A stretch of 64,000 nucleotides of DNA, from assembly GCA_026182355.1 (NCBI GenBank), contig JAPFBL010000003.1:1116001-1180000 (forward strand). The letters are read 5' to 3'. The translations under genes were made by a program, and so were the position numbers. The stretch's first letter is position 1, and each line of letters begins with the position of its first letter. The notes under the pieces were generated by a model, which was not told where the DNA came from, did not search any database, and saw only the letters and a program-made list of their open reading frames with translations. This document shows, one piece after another, positions 42,238 to 56,900 of this stretch. This DNA comes from Hermatobates lingyangjiaoensis (Eukaryota > Arthropoda > Insecta > Hemiptera > Hermatobatidae).

Positions 42238-45200
42238 ATATGAAAAAATCATGTAAATGAAAGAATATATTTTCAATTGTAATGCTGGCCACACTGAAGT
42301 CTTCTCATACAATTATTAATGGTGAATTATTTTTGATGGATTGTAAAGAATACCCTGAAAGAGTCGTTGTTTTTATGTGCTTCGTTTTTGCGCTTTATGA
42401 AAACAGAGCCCGTAGCTCTAATAATGACGTAGTGGGGTTATTTTATTTTCCACGCCTGGGGAAGTTTTTCTATTTAATTTGGATTTGTGCCCATTAGAGG
42501 GGTTGGTTCGGCTTGGAGTGCCGGTAGTGGGTGGGGTTGAGCTAATCCCTTTTTTTTTATACTGGTAGACGATTCATCAGCGGAGCGGAGACCGATTTAT
42601 AAATCGTTGCGGTTGTGGCCCCGAGGCGCGGGGAGGTAGCAAACGCCTATTGAGATTTAGTGTTTTCGGACTGTGTGATTTATATTTGGGACGCAAATTC
42701 TGTTGCACTGGCCAAGCAATGCTAAGTCATCTAATCGACTCTCTATTTCATTCGTTGGAAAAATGACTTGATGAATAAATGACTTCATTTTATTTAAAAA
42801 TGGGGTCAAACTTCAAGAGCAAAGCCTATTTTTCAGCAATGAACTTATAATGTGAGTTGTTTATTCATGAAACTTATAGGAATTACAATGCTTAATCAAG
42901 TCAAAAATCATTTACGGACATTGTGAGCTTAATCGAGTATCATCCACGTAAACAAATTAATTTTGTTTCCAACACGTTTACATATCGGTTTTAAACTTTG
43001 TGTATTGTTCTGTGAGTGAATATAGGACTAGTGGATAGAGTTTTGGAATCCAAATTAGTTTTGGGTGAGTTACATTTCCAAGAAAGACTTAAGGTCTGTT
43101 GAAAAGATCTTAGTTATCTACATTTATATAGAGACATAAATCTACCCTCACGCAAGTTAATTGGAACAGGGATGCTTAACAAGAACCTAACATCAGGCAG
43201 GATGTAATTTGTGGTTATGTCTTCCGTACTAATTCTATAAGTGGACAAGCGGTGTATTAATTTTAAGCAGCACATTAACCAGTCTGCTAACAAAGCCTGT
43301 ATTTAGTGATAAACATAAATAGTGGCAAGAATCAAATGTTACAAGCGAACATCAAGCTCATATACAGATAATAAACTGCTATTGGAGCTACAACTATATA
43401 AGTATAATTGTAACTGGACACATAGCTTTAATGTCCATATATGAAAAATTTATATTAAAAATGATGCACGTATGACGTTCATGCGCAAACTGAGGCAGTG
43501 CAGTAACGTCTGGTTCCGTTTTGTAAATTATGAGTATAATATGGCTGACAGGGTGCTGTTATAGATATTTCAAACACATTTTGCTAGATCTTGATTGACA
43601 CATACATATTCATCAACGTTCCTCACAGGGTCATATAAAGACATTGAAAATGACTCCGACCCTTTCGGCCTGTTCAATTGTTCAAAAGTTGTTTTAATGA
43701 AAATTCTTTCATGGAGCATCAAAGGTGATCTCAAGTAACAGGCCTGCCAGTCAGAGAGCAGCCTGCAAGAGTCAGCAGAATGCAAATTTAACTGGCTCTC
43801 GAATTGGTCTCAGCAGTATTGATTCTTTCTACGTGCGCAGAAAGGTAAATACCGAGAAATTCTTACTATTTCGTCAAATTAAACGAAGATCTCGCCAGTG
43901 GACATAAGGATATGATTATTGATGGTTTCAAAAATAAAAATATACAAAACACTAATTATTATAAAACAAAGAAACTATAATTTCAAGAAATAGATAAAAT
44001 CAAATTTTTGATTGATTTTTCTATTAAGTATCTTAAGACTATGACAGGAGGAGGGTTGACTGTATTCCGCATTGTTCATGGTGCAGACGGAATCCTCGAG
44101 TATATAATTTATTTAAAATCAGACTACATATATGAAACACACCTACCTCCAAGTAAAAACAGCACCTGACTACTGAAGTCAAGTCAAACCATCAAATCAT
44201 TAAAGAGTGAACACCTATTTAACTTTACGTACATAGAGTTAATCACGATGTAAATGTAAATGTTCATAACAAGACAATATTATATAGTATTATTTATAAT
44301 ATACTAATAATATCAGCAAAACACTTTTCTCTAAATTAGCACGCTTTAAATAAAACAAATCATTTATGCTCACTTCCAAACACACTATAAAAATTAATTG
44401 GGGTCCAATTTGCACCCCAATTAATGTTTGCAAGATTGCTATTTTGAAATAAATATGCAAAATATTAATGTTTGGTTCTACTAAATGTTTGAACAGTTTA
44501 CTCGTATCTTTCATAAAACTAGCATCAATAGACTGTAGATGGCCATTTCTTTAATGAAAATATTTAAGGAAAGTTTATTAACTTTTTCATGCTTAGGTAG
44601 GGCAGATGGTAATGTTTTTGTTGTTTCTTGACACAATTATGTTTGCTCTATATTTCGGCTAATTTGGTACCTTACTTATTTCTTTGGTACCTTCTTTTGG
44701 TACCACACTAGAGAAAATACCACACTACTATCAGGTACTACACTACCGATGCATATGTTAATATTGATCTTATTATAGCAGCATGGACTGTAGATTTGGG
44801 ATTAAGATCTCAAGAACTACTAAAGAATCTCTTATAGCATAATAACGCTTATGACCTAAGCAAGTGTATCTCAGAGATAGTTTTTCCAGTTTGTTTTTCT
44901 TCTTAAGAGACTCTAAGGTATTTCCATATCTTTGAGAGTTATATGTTATAAATTTAATTTTTTCTCATTTTCTTTTTCTTTAAAAAAGCTTTACCTGGAT
45001 GTCTATTCAGGCATTTCTACTTCATGCATCTTTCAACAATTCGGGGAGCATGTGCACAAGCTCAAAAGCAGTACCATAATGCTTTCATTTTATTACAATA
45101 ACAGTGCATTTAAAAGGTAGATACTGTAATACAAGATAGTCCCTGTATTAATACATGTATATATATACATATATGATCAAACCACAATAAGTTTTAACCG

Positions 45201-45574
45201 TAACGAGCGGTTTTCGTCAGAGTCAAAAACCCAACTGTTGGTTTTTCAGTTGAAAACAACGAAGACCGCTTATTACGGTTGAAAGATCTTAGTCTTGTTT
45301 TCCCATTTCTTATTGTGGTTGGATCTTTGATTGTTATTTCACATTTTTATGTGAAATCTTTATATATATATATATATAACCCACAACGGGTTACTTGCCG
45401 TTGCGTCTATAACGTGCTTGGTCTCCCTTTATCTTTTCTCCTGAAGACGGATTACCCAAAAATTTGAGTCTGTAAGTGTATTTTCTTAACCTGTGTGTTA
45501 CTCTTCTTGAATTTTGAACTCATATATATATATATATATATGATTCTGTATCTTTCTTTTTTTATGTGTAAATA

Positions 45575-45630
<56 letters not shown>

Positions 45631-48600
45631 CTTTAACACATAGAAAAGAACACAGAAAGACACTACAGAACTCACTTCGATATTTCGACATCCGTCGTCA
45701 TCGGGAAGAAGTGCGAAGTACTCGCGTTGAGAAGCAAACTGCTACTGGCCACCAGAGTAACTCGTGGAACCACCGCAATGCTGCTCCCCAGCGGAGGAGA
45801 GGAAAAATAGAAATCCCTCCAATATTTATTTAGAAAACAAGATAAAAAATATATAAAAAAAATATATAAAATACGAAATAATAATAATAAAAAATAAATA
45901 ATAATAATAAAATAATAATAATAATAATAATAAAATAATAATAAAAATAAAATAAAAAATAATTAACGGTACAGGTTGAGACCAGGAGGAGAACGAGCCC
46001 CAAGGAGGCATATGAATGCCTCTTCGGAAGCTCTAAGGGTGACATGGGAATTAGACTCGGGGATTTGTACCCTGAAACAATCATTGAAAGGGTGGTCATG
46101 GGAATTAGCATGGATAGCTATGGGTAGGTCTCTGCGCTGACCAACGGACGCCCTGTGTTTGTTCATACGCAGGCTCAGCTTGGTTGAAACCAAGCCAACG
46201 TAAAAAGCATCACATCGAGTACACTCCAAACGGTAAACGCAGTTACAGGAAGTGCAAGATGTATCAGAAGGATATATATAAAAGTATAATATATATATAT
46301 ATATAATATATATATATAGATATATGTGAGTTCTGGTAGCTTATTTTTCAAAATTATAGTAAGGTTGTAGTTAGCATTACTTAAATAAGCATTAGCATTA
46401 GAATGCGATGACAATCTCTTCACATTATTGGTTAAAAGGTCTAAAACTCTCATGCTAATGGAGTGAGAAAAATTACACTCAACACTTTGTTATTTCAGAA
46501 TGAAATTAAAATACAATTTTTTTCTTTACATTGTTAAGTTTCAATTAAGTAAATTTTATTAAAAATGATTTGTTTTATGATTTCAGAATCATAGTCTTTG
46601 AAAGTTTCTTAAAGAACTATTTAGTGCGTTATAACAACATCAGCTGTATTATTCATTATTCACGTAAACAAATACTACTACTAAAAAGTTATAATCTCAA
46701 GTAAGTTTTTTTTAAATGCTATTAATTTTCTGGAACTTCTTTAAGCTTTAGTTTTCCTTATTTTTGTACATTGTATTTTTTCATTATTTATGAATTGAAG
46801 ATCAGTAGGTTCGTTTTATCCAGGAAATTATTAGTAATAATTTGGTTTTAACTTTCATTCAGTTTTAGAAAACAATGTTAACTCCTTCTCTCACAAAACC
46901 ATTGCACGTAAAAAAACAATTAATTGAATATTATATATACGTTTTTAGAGCAGGTCAAAATGACAAATGTAAGCAGTGGATAGAAGTATTTTGAGTAAGG
47001 TGAGTTTAGTTAAAAAAAAGATTTATTGAATATATTTGTTTGAAACAAACAATATTGACGATATTTTAGTGAATTTCTTATGCTGGATATAAGAAGATTT
47101 TTTGTTTTCAGCGTGATTTTATATTTCACTAATATTTTTAAATAATTTTACAAATGATAAACTGTTGCCCTGTAATAATAAAAAATATCATTCTCAATTA
47201 GTTATTATAAATAACTGAAAATCAGGTAAAATTTCACTGCACTAATGGCCTTAACAAAAAAAAAACCCTGCATTATTGAAGAATATAGGCATAATAAAAA
47301 AAAATTTAATTTCATAATTCATTTATTTTTACCGAAACTTTTTTAATTCAAATATAACTGAAGAATTTTGATTTTATGATGAAAACTTGAGATGGAAACT
47401 TGAAGGAGTTTCTTCACTAAGTTTAATTCATTTAACTTCCCTCAACTTATTTTTTCAAATCACTTACAATATAACAGTTTTCTAACTCATTTAGAATCTG
47501 CTGCTTAGATATTTTCAAAATGTGCTTTAACTAAACTAATTCACTCAATAAATTAACCAATTCATAATTTCCAGTTTTATTAATAACCATTCTTTTAGTA
47601 ATAACTTTATTACATTAAGCATTAATATGAAATGTAATATACATTTAATTTAATTAAGTTCAGATATACATAATTAAGTTCAGTAGGGTCCTCCATAATA
47701 AAGTAGATATACTGTAAACATCTTAAAATGAATTAAGAATGATTCCATTTTTCATGTTTAAATCAGCTTTAAAATAATGTAAAATAAACAAAATAAAACG
47801 CGTGAATTTTTATATAAAACCTTATTTATAGCCATACAAAACAGAGAAAACTGAGAAACCATACAACAATAAACAAATAGCAAAAACTGGATAATATAAC
47901 GAAAGGAGTAAATTAAGTATACGTCAAAGAGTAAATGTGTTAGTATTTTAGAAAAAAAATCTCACAATACATTGAAGTAATGATGGTATTAAAAGAAGAC
48001 CTTCTTAAAACAACTACATACAAAACATTACACTAATGCATTCAACAATACGCCAAGCAGGATAACACATTCAAATTATCTCATCACTTTGGCGATTTCC
48101 AGGCTTTTTGACTTTTGTTAATCTTGTTATTTATCTATAAAAATGAGCAGAACCTTTAAAATTAATATGGTGACTTAGATTTAAGCTGGAAAAAAATTTA
48201 AAGTTTCTACAAAAGGAGTAGAATTTCTTTTATTTTTCAGTGGTTCTCATTGAGTGAGGTGTTGATTAATTCTTTCTTTGCACAAACGGATTGACCTTCC
48301 AAGTAGCATTGACAAAACTTATTGTGTTAATCATTTTTTTTTATTAAGGTTTGAAGCCAATTGAACTGGTAGTTCACAGTGTATGAGGTTAATATATAAA
48401 TGCCATTAAGGATTTTCGACTCATTCCTATGTTTTTTACAGTAATCTGTCAATATGTAACAGTCCTCATCGCGTACAATATTTAGTTCATGTGGTAGTTC
48501 AAAACCATTGATAGTTGAAAACGATGAGAATTTGTGTGTCATTTACAGGATATAGTATAGAATGGGAGGAATATAGTATAGAATCTTGTGGAAATGTCAA

Positions 48601-50940
48601 AATATGGTGCGATCTTATATAACTTTTATTAAGTAATTTAAATGCTATATACAATGATGTAAGTGATTGAAAATCAAGAGCTATGATCGGTAATGGGTCA
48701 AAAAGCAAGTAATAACAAACATGTCACAAACAAGTTGACCAAAAAAGTCTTTGTGTTTCCATATTGGTAAGCACCAGAGGAGGGGGAATTCTACTTGAGA
48801 GGCAAGCATCAACTAAAATAGCTGCACTAATAAACGTTTAAATATAAGTGGAAAAAAGAACAACAAACTAAAAAATAAAGGTGTACAAAAAAAAGGTTAA
48901 ATAATACCTAAAAAAATTAGTAGATGGAAAGATAAGAGTTCATAAAAAGAAATTAGATTTAATATTAGCAACACCTTTGTTTCTTAAAAATGTTATTGTA
49001 CATTATATATTGATTACTTGTTGAATTATTTGTGCGTTAATTTTTTCTAATTTTCGTTTGTTCGCCTTTGTGTTAGATAGTAACAGCGTGACAGTATCAC
49101 GCTTTTGAGGACAGCGTTTGTGGTCAAGTGACTCAACTCTGCAAAAGCAAAGTATTATTATCCTGATAATGATGAATGCTGAAACATAAAATAGACTGAT
49201 GTTGATGTTTTTTTTCTTATATTTGATACATGGATTTTCTCTGCTTTTTAATATGGATTGCAAATTGACTGTGATGTGTGGAAGCAAATTTATTGAGACT
49301 AACTCTAAAATTTGCAATATCTCCCACTAGACTCCCAAAGAAATTGTGATTTTAAGCCGGTGGTAAGCTAGATGCTAGATTTCTGTAAAGAGAAAATTTA
49401 GCTTTCGGCACTGTTAAACATAAATTTCAGTTGGAGATATATTAAAGTGCAATTAGAAAATAATGTTTTGTAATGATATTACCGTGTGTACGCCTAATAA
49501 ATAGGGGAAATTGTAGTGTTAGTTAGGCTCACCTTGTATTCGGAGAGTGCCGTTGTCTGAGATTTGAATTCTGGGCCCAGGGTGGATGGGTGCAAGGTTC
49601 TTCGTCCAGGTCACAGTCGCAGGTGGTGGCGACTTGACGAAGCAGGGAAAGACAAGCTCCTGTCCAGGAGACAAGCTCGTGTTGTAGGGCCCGGCCTCCA
49701 GGACCGGAGGAGTGTCGCTTACAGTCCACGTCACCTTTGTCAGAAAGCAAAGAGGTTCCTCGTCACTGTCACTCTATCATAGTGCTAGATTTTTGAAATA
49801 GTCAGTAGCCTTAAAATATCTAAGTGTTTCAAAAATAGTCTACTCTAACAAACCAAAATCAAGTGTCTTTGTGAAAATTGCAAACCTCCAGACCCTTGAC
49901 ACATTGCATGTATTTATAATCGTAGAGATGTATTGAAATTATTTACTACAATATCCGGAAATATAATTTCTTTCCCGAAAATGGTAGTTGAATATTTATC
50001 AATAATGAGTAATAACAGACGATTAAAAAAAGATTTGTATCATTCGTATATTGTTTAAGTGTGAAGGAAATATTGGGAATAATACCCAATAACAAAAAAA
50101 AAAAAAAAAAAAATTAAAATAATAACGGTCTTACGGGAATAACTACGTGGAAAGCTTATCTTAGTTTCTTTTAAGTTTCAGTAAGAAAGCTAAGGAATTA
50201 TCAGACAAAAGACATTTGTACAAGAAATACTATTTATGCTTATAACCGAAATAATAAATTAATAACCAGTTGTTTTGAATATTGAACTAATATTAAATTA
50301 CATCTTCCTACTTATACATAAAGTAAAAAGTCTTGATATCAACTAATTGAGAGCTAAAGCGTCTTTATTAATGGGATCTTAGTCCATTAAAACTTGGTCC
50401 CATGTTAAAACTTTACAGGTTTATTTTTGCTTTACGAAATTATTTTGATACGTGCGTATGTAAGAACGTACATATGTGTGAAAAAATGAGCACCTCATAT
50501 TTTATAATTAAAAAGTACACAGAAGTCAGATATTTACAGTATAATGTCTATTTTTGATGTGTCCATTCCATGTTACGGTTTATAATGATCATATTTTGAT
50601 AAATTCAAAAATACGAATATATTCAGTGTATTTATTGTTAACAAACCTCAAGGAAAGCCCGTGCAGCCGCGGATCCTGCAGCACTGACAATGGAACAGAT
50701 GAAGAAACCGGCATCTTCACGGTGCACACCGTGGATGCGCAGCACCCCCTTGGTACTGACTTCCAACCTGCCATCTGAGTATCCAGCAAACATCATGTCC
50801 TATAACAGTCAAGTGTTCCTGACTATCAGCAATGGGAAAATAATGTTTTGTAATCATATTAGCATGTGTACACCTAATGAGTGGTACAATGCAATATTAG
50901 TTAGTGGCTCATCTTGTATTCGGAGAGCACCCAAACGCAT

Positions 50941-50976
<36 letters not shown>

Positions 50977-53900
50977 ACACACACACACACACAACACACA
51001 CACAAAACAGAAACAAAACTAAGACCTTTCAACCAAAACAATTGGTGTTCAAAAGAATCACAATTGAACTGGAACAAGTAAAATCAAACATCTGGTGTGG
51101 TAGTGAGAAGATAGGGTGGGATACAAGAGAGATATATTCAAAAGCGTAAAATGAAAGGAAACAAAGTGTTGCGCTCGTCAAGGTAAACTCCGTTATTACT
51201 GAATATTATTTAATTAGCTATTACTACTCTTTATTGTATTTGATCTGTTAAATTTAATTAATAAAGACAATAACATTTCTTAACATCATCAATTTTTTAT
51301 CGTCGATCATTTTAGCTTCTGTACAATTTATACCATGCCTAATTTATTATTTATATGGAAACATATTCACTACTTTGTTCAACAACTCTAAATTCGGATT
51401 TTTGATGTTTGACGTGCAAATTTTAATGATTGGCCAGGATCTATGTATATTTTTTGACAATATTTACACAGAATTTTATAAATACCACCATACTCCAATA
51501 GTTGAAGACAACTTATAGTTTACAAACTACCTACATTATTCCATTAAAAAAAAAATCTATGTTAATTTTGAGGTTACGAGCTGTCCTAGGAAAGAGGGAA
51601 TAATTAACGGGTTCCTCTTCCTCAAAACATAAAACATCAGGTAAATATAAACTACATACAAGTAAACTCACGAGCAGGGTACAGTAAGGCACTGGTGCAC
51701 TCCTTCTCCCTACCTACCATCACTACAGTCTAGATCAAGTGTTCTTGATAAAACGTTTCTGTTTTATTTAAAACCTTTTTCATAGGCAGAAGTAAGAATT
51801 TTTTAACTAAGAAAATGAAATTTACATTATTTAATGGAACAACTATGTTAACCGGACAAAACCTTCGACTAGTCTGATGGCCTCGTCATCAGAAGGATAG
51901 AAAGGAGTCGCTCCGCAGGCAGACAGCGACTGGCCGGCTGGTCGTCGCGGAGTGACTCGTTTTTATCTTCCTGATGACGAGGCCATCGAAATACAGTAGT
52001 GAGTTGCTGTTTAATTTCTGTTTGTTCTTTTTGTCAACGTAGTTTAAAAATATATAAATAGATACCATCTGTATACTTGCAAATGAAAAGATATAAATAA
52101 ATAAAACGATTTATTTAGGTTATAGATAAGACAAATCCTTCAGTTCTTGAAATTATATGATGTTCGAACAAAACGGTGGTTTGATAAAGGTAGACTTGTG
52201 GGGAAAGCCTCTGGAAAAGGGAAATAAATTAATTTCTCTCTTTGCTTCTAAATAATAAGCCCAATGATAGCTTGACCTCTGTGCCTATTCATCGTATAGA
52301 CTGTTCAAGGGTATATGAGACGATTGTTCAAATTATATGAGACGATAAGTATCGTACCTCCTAATTTACTTGATCGTATGCTCAGTTAGATTAATATAAC
52401 TTGAATTGGAATATATTAGAGTCGCTCTTTTGATATAAACTTTTCTAAATGTGCTTCATCACCTGAGATCCTTCCTTAGACCAAAACAGAATGGGTTGGG
52501 GACTTCCTTTTGCAGTGCAGGCAAATGAGGCGGAGTCAGCAATAGCGGCTTTTTGGTCGGAGGGAAGAGTTTTGAAGACAGGCGGCGCTGGAACAGGAAA
52601 TATAGAATCATTATCTTTGGTTCAGCATGAGAGGCTGCCCGCAAGCGACTTCTTTTATGAATCGACTTTCACCCCAACTTTTTCATGACGAAAGACTCAA
52701 AAATATATGAAAATAAACTTTTAGTAGTTAAATAATGCATCAAGTATAACAACATTACATTTTCGTTACATTATTGTGAGGTATTTTGATCTTAATAATA
52801 AGTAATAAGTGATTCAACTATCACAAAAAAAAAACAAACATCCTATAGGAAAAGTTAGATTTAAAAACAATTCCTTCCATGTTATTAATAATACATCATA
52901 AATTCTCTCCTGTTCAATGCTATTGTAGAAAACATAAAGTAATTTTGATTTGTAAAGGATATAAATTCATTCATTTAATAAATACTGCTTGTTTCATACA
53001 ATGTTCCATCTCTATAAACTGTTTTTGATTATTTTTACTGTTCAGAATTATTAAATATTTAGATTTCTTGTGTGTAAAATTAAAAGCAAATTGAAACGTT
53101 TTTTTATATTTAAATAGACAAAACGGAATACTCAATAATTGAGGTCATTAGTGCATTAAAAATACATTATAAGATTAAAAAAATCAATATTTCATATCAG
53201 TATTAAATAAATTGAAACAATCTTTTGAGAGAATATATGTTATGAAGAAAAACATATCCTTTTTATATACTTCTATAATATCGTATTATGTACGATTTAC
53301 AAGTACGAAGTACAAGTGAAAGATAAAGTGATGAAACAAATTAAGCCTTTATTACTTTTATTACTTATTAAGCCTTTCATATTGTATGTTAGGTGCCAGC
53401 AAATACCTCTATACTAATATACAGATGTTGTATACAGGAAGTCTACTAAGTATCAAAGACAGCACCATAATAGTACTAATAGAAAACTGATCTGGCAAAA
53501 AAGAGTCTTTCCGGTTGTGGGATCAGCAAAGACTGACCACAATAATAGTCTTCTGTGGCGTAGTTCCAGCAAAGACCTCTTTACTATAATACAGATGTGG
53601 TGTAATGGAGGTGTACTGGTGGTCTAGAACTACCAAAGAGTCACCACCACAGTAGTACTACTAGTAAACAGATCAGACAAAAAAGGGTCTTTCCGGTCCT
53701 GATACTAGCTAAGATTCACCATGGTAATTGTTTTCTGTGGCCTAGTACCAGCAAAGATCTGACCACTATGATATTACTCAGTATAAAATACCAGGCTGGA
53801 TACCAGCAAATGGCCCCTCCATCATAATACTCGTAGTACAAGCAGCACATAGATCTGGCAAAAGGGGTCTACTGGTACCCTGGTACCAGTAAAGTCTCAC

Positions 53901-56900
53901 CATCGTAATAATCGTCTGTGGCTTAGTACCAGTAATGACCTCACCACGGTGATATTACTACCAGTATAAAATATCAGACTAGATACCAGCAAATGACCTC
54001 TTCCATCATAATAGTACAAGCAGTACATAGATCTGGCAAAAGGGGTCTACTGGTGTCCTGGTACCAGTAAAGACTCCATATCATAGTAGTACTACTGGTA
54101 TACATTCCTGAAAAAGAAAGGTCAATAGGGGGTCTAGATGCCAGCGAACGACCTCCCACTAGTATAAAGATCTGGTGGTATAATACTAGCAAAGACTTCT
54201 CCACCATATAATACCACTAGTATTCAGTTCTACTAAAAGGTCTGGATCTCCAAAAACAAACTATCTCCAAATCGTAATGGCATTACTGCTATGAGACATA
54301 TCTGAAAAAAATGTTTATTTGTGCTTTGACGACCTGTTAATAACATACTACAGTTTTAGCATTAGTACTATAGAGTTGGTAATTAGAATCTGTTTGGTGA
54401 CCTCATTGCCTGGTAATAACATTTTGGTATTCTACTACTGTATTCAGGTATACTGATGTAAATTGTAAGTAAATGTAAAGAGGATCTATCGGTAAACTGC
54501 CTAGTTTGGCATTCCACTATTCCAAATATTATATGGAGTTGAATAATGCTTCTATTGGTGGTGTGTTGTTTGGAAATGACTTCTCCTTAACCATTATATT
54601 ACTACCATATAAAACATAAATCTCTCTCTATATTTTTTCTCTCTGACTGTGTGAATGGTTGACCGTTTAGACTGTGTAGTACTTACACTGGACTGTTAGA
54701 GTTGCCGAGGCGTGCACAGTCCCAACGATATTGGATGCCTCGCACTGGTACTTCCCTTCGTCTTCCTGTGTCAACCTTTCAATTCTCAATCCTCCATTCT
54801 CCATCATTCTTATCCGAGAAGATGGTGCCTGAGGGATTAAACAAAGCAGATATGATTTACTTTAATAAATGCTTTATAATGTTTCAATGAATATTGTTTA
54901 TAAGAATAATTGGATAGAGTATACAATTCGGGGTTATTCAGTAACATTCAATACTACTAGAATTGGCCCATAAATGGACACAAAATTGAAACATTGTCTT
55001 GATGACGAAAGCTATTCTAACATCTTAGAAGTGTGGCACTCAATGAGAAAATTATTAATAGCACACCTGCATTGTCTTTCTTTAATACATATGCAGAGTG
55101 TTAATAATTTCGACATTCTACTTCGTAATAATGGTCGAATCAACTTCCATTAAAAGATTCCATATTAAATTTTAATGCGATATATGTATTCTTCCTGCAT
55201 TTTCGACCCCATAAAACCTTTGATTTCCTAATATAATAGTTGGGCAGACAATATGTTACAGTCAGGTAGTATGAATGTGAACATGGACGTTACAGTAAAT
55301 TACTCGTTTTGTAATCCAAGACTAGGCTGCCAAATTCCTCGTCGCTAAAGATTTTCATTAATTCTACAATTCAAGTCAACACTACATTATTTGATAATAA
55401 ATTATAAAATTAGGAATGAACTCATTACAACTTAACTCTGAATAACACTTGATTGAACGGAAAGTATCGCTCAATATTAATTGCTAGATATTTTTGTTGA
55501 GGGCCTGCCACATAACCAACCTTTTATCTCTTAGCGTGAGTGATATTCATTAACATGTGATACTCTAATTTTAAACAAATCTGATAGAATTCAAAGTTTG
55601 CTCAGATATTCAACATTACAGGGATGACAAAGAACATATACCAATATTTTAAACTCTTTGTCAAATTAATAACTTTTTTTTTTGACCTGTGGGAAGCTAA
55701 GGTGAAGAATTAGGAATTAGAAGACTAAGTAAAAGTGTTTAATATATTGATAAGTAAACTTTGTTTTGGTCTGTTATAAAGAAGATACATCTTATAGAGA
55801 TATAGGTATTTATGAAGACATTTGTGTTAGGGTCATTGACACAGTACTAGCCGAGTAGTCGTCAATAGAATGAAACATAACACACCTAGGGTTGGATGTC
55901 AATGTATTTGGACAGTTTGAATAGAGGCCATAACTCAAGGGTCGAGTGGACGTTGATTTAGTAGCCCCCCCCCCCCCCCCCCCACAAAGCCAGTGGCCAC
56001 TATCACCACTCGAGTGCTCCTCCTCCGTCACTTCTACTAAAATCCAACGACAACTCCGACGAAACATTTAAACAGGTGTCCTCTGATTATACAAGGCAAA
56101 AAGAAATATATTAATATATACTAGATAAAAATAATACTAATTGTATGATACTTTTCTTTCGTCTTCTCTTCTCCAGTTTATTTTAGGTGTAGGGTCACCA
56201 CCTGCAACGCAGCTGAATTCAGCATTCCCGTCCAGTAAAGAAACCACATCTGAGGGGCCTTTTAGCAAAAAGGGTTTTACTGAAAAAAAATAATATTTAT
56301 CATCATTATTCTTATCAATGACAAACAATAATATACTAGATGTCACTGAACAAATTATCTTCACTGTCACTTTCACCAGTAAATACTATGGTCATATCCT
56401 CAACCGATTAGTTTTAGATTATATCCATCTTCAATAGCCTGAAGTGTTTTCTGTCAAGTTTTAAAGATTTGACACCGTGTCACACATTAAAAGTGTGTCA
56501 AGTCACCAGGCACTCGAAGGTAGGCGTGATCTGCGAGCAGTTAGCTGAAGAGAGAATATAAGTAGTATGATGGTTAATTACTGTCGTAATTAGTTATAAT
56601 TGTATTATATTTTTATTATTACAATCAATTGTTTAATCATTTTAAATCATGTGTTTATTAAATTCATGTTATGAGGTAAATTAAAAGTTGAAACACTTGT
56701 TCAATGTGACTTGTTTTGAGCCATGAGGTATGTGCCAGTACTTTTTTATCTTATTATTATCCAGCTCTTTCACACACTGGATATTTGTTTTTATCTTAAG
56801 ATTTGGTTTTTAAATTTTTTAATAAAAACAAAACAAAAATAGAGTGATCTACACTTAACTTTTACTTCCTATCAATAAACACAATGCAAGAGATACAGGA

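Larger units (their letters stand above)
21965..49532 (-). other. 27.6-kb robo intron between exons 7 and 8
   Basis: By far the largest intron in the window. It holds two hAT-type elements (26616-27108, 30389-31194), Penelope-type remnants (23165-24077, 25350-25412, 30085-30365, 31205-31310, 45170-46273), a 110-bp minisatellite (39018-39457), GA, AC, TA and AAT microsatellites, and GC-rich pieces at 42490-42700. The tracts 27300-30000, 31320-38990, 39460-42000, 42760-45100 and 46330-49500 are mainly AT-rich with no element that I can name. Confidence 0.7.
50800..52462 (-). other. robo intron between exons 5 and 6
   Basis: Holds the exon 7 junction copy (50838-50930), an AC microsatellite (50941-51005) and a Penelope-type composite (51760-52025). 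Confidence 0.7.

Noticed and set aside
42008..42312. Two minus-strand frames reading SLSLSLSL
   Set aside because: Translation of the GA microsatellite.
43570..43785. Minus-strand frame of 71 codons (MHSADSCRLLSDWQACYLRS)
   Set aside because: No recognised motif, no splice support and no neighbouring coding frame.
44392..44424. Short 12-bp inverted repeat (ATTAATTGGGGT)
   Set aside because: Isolated small hairpin with no context that gives it meaning.
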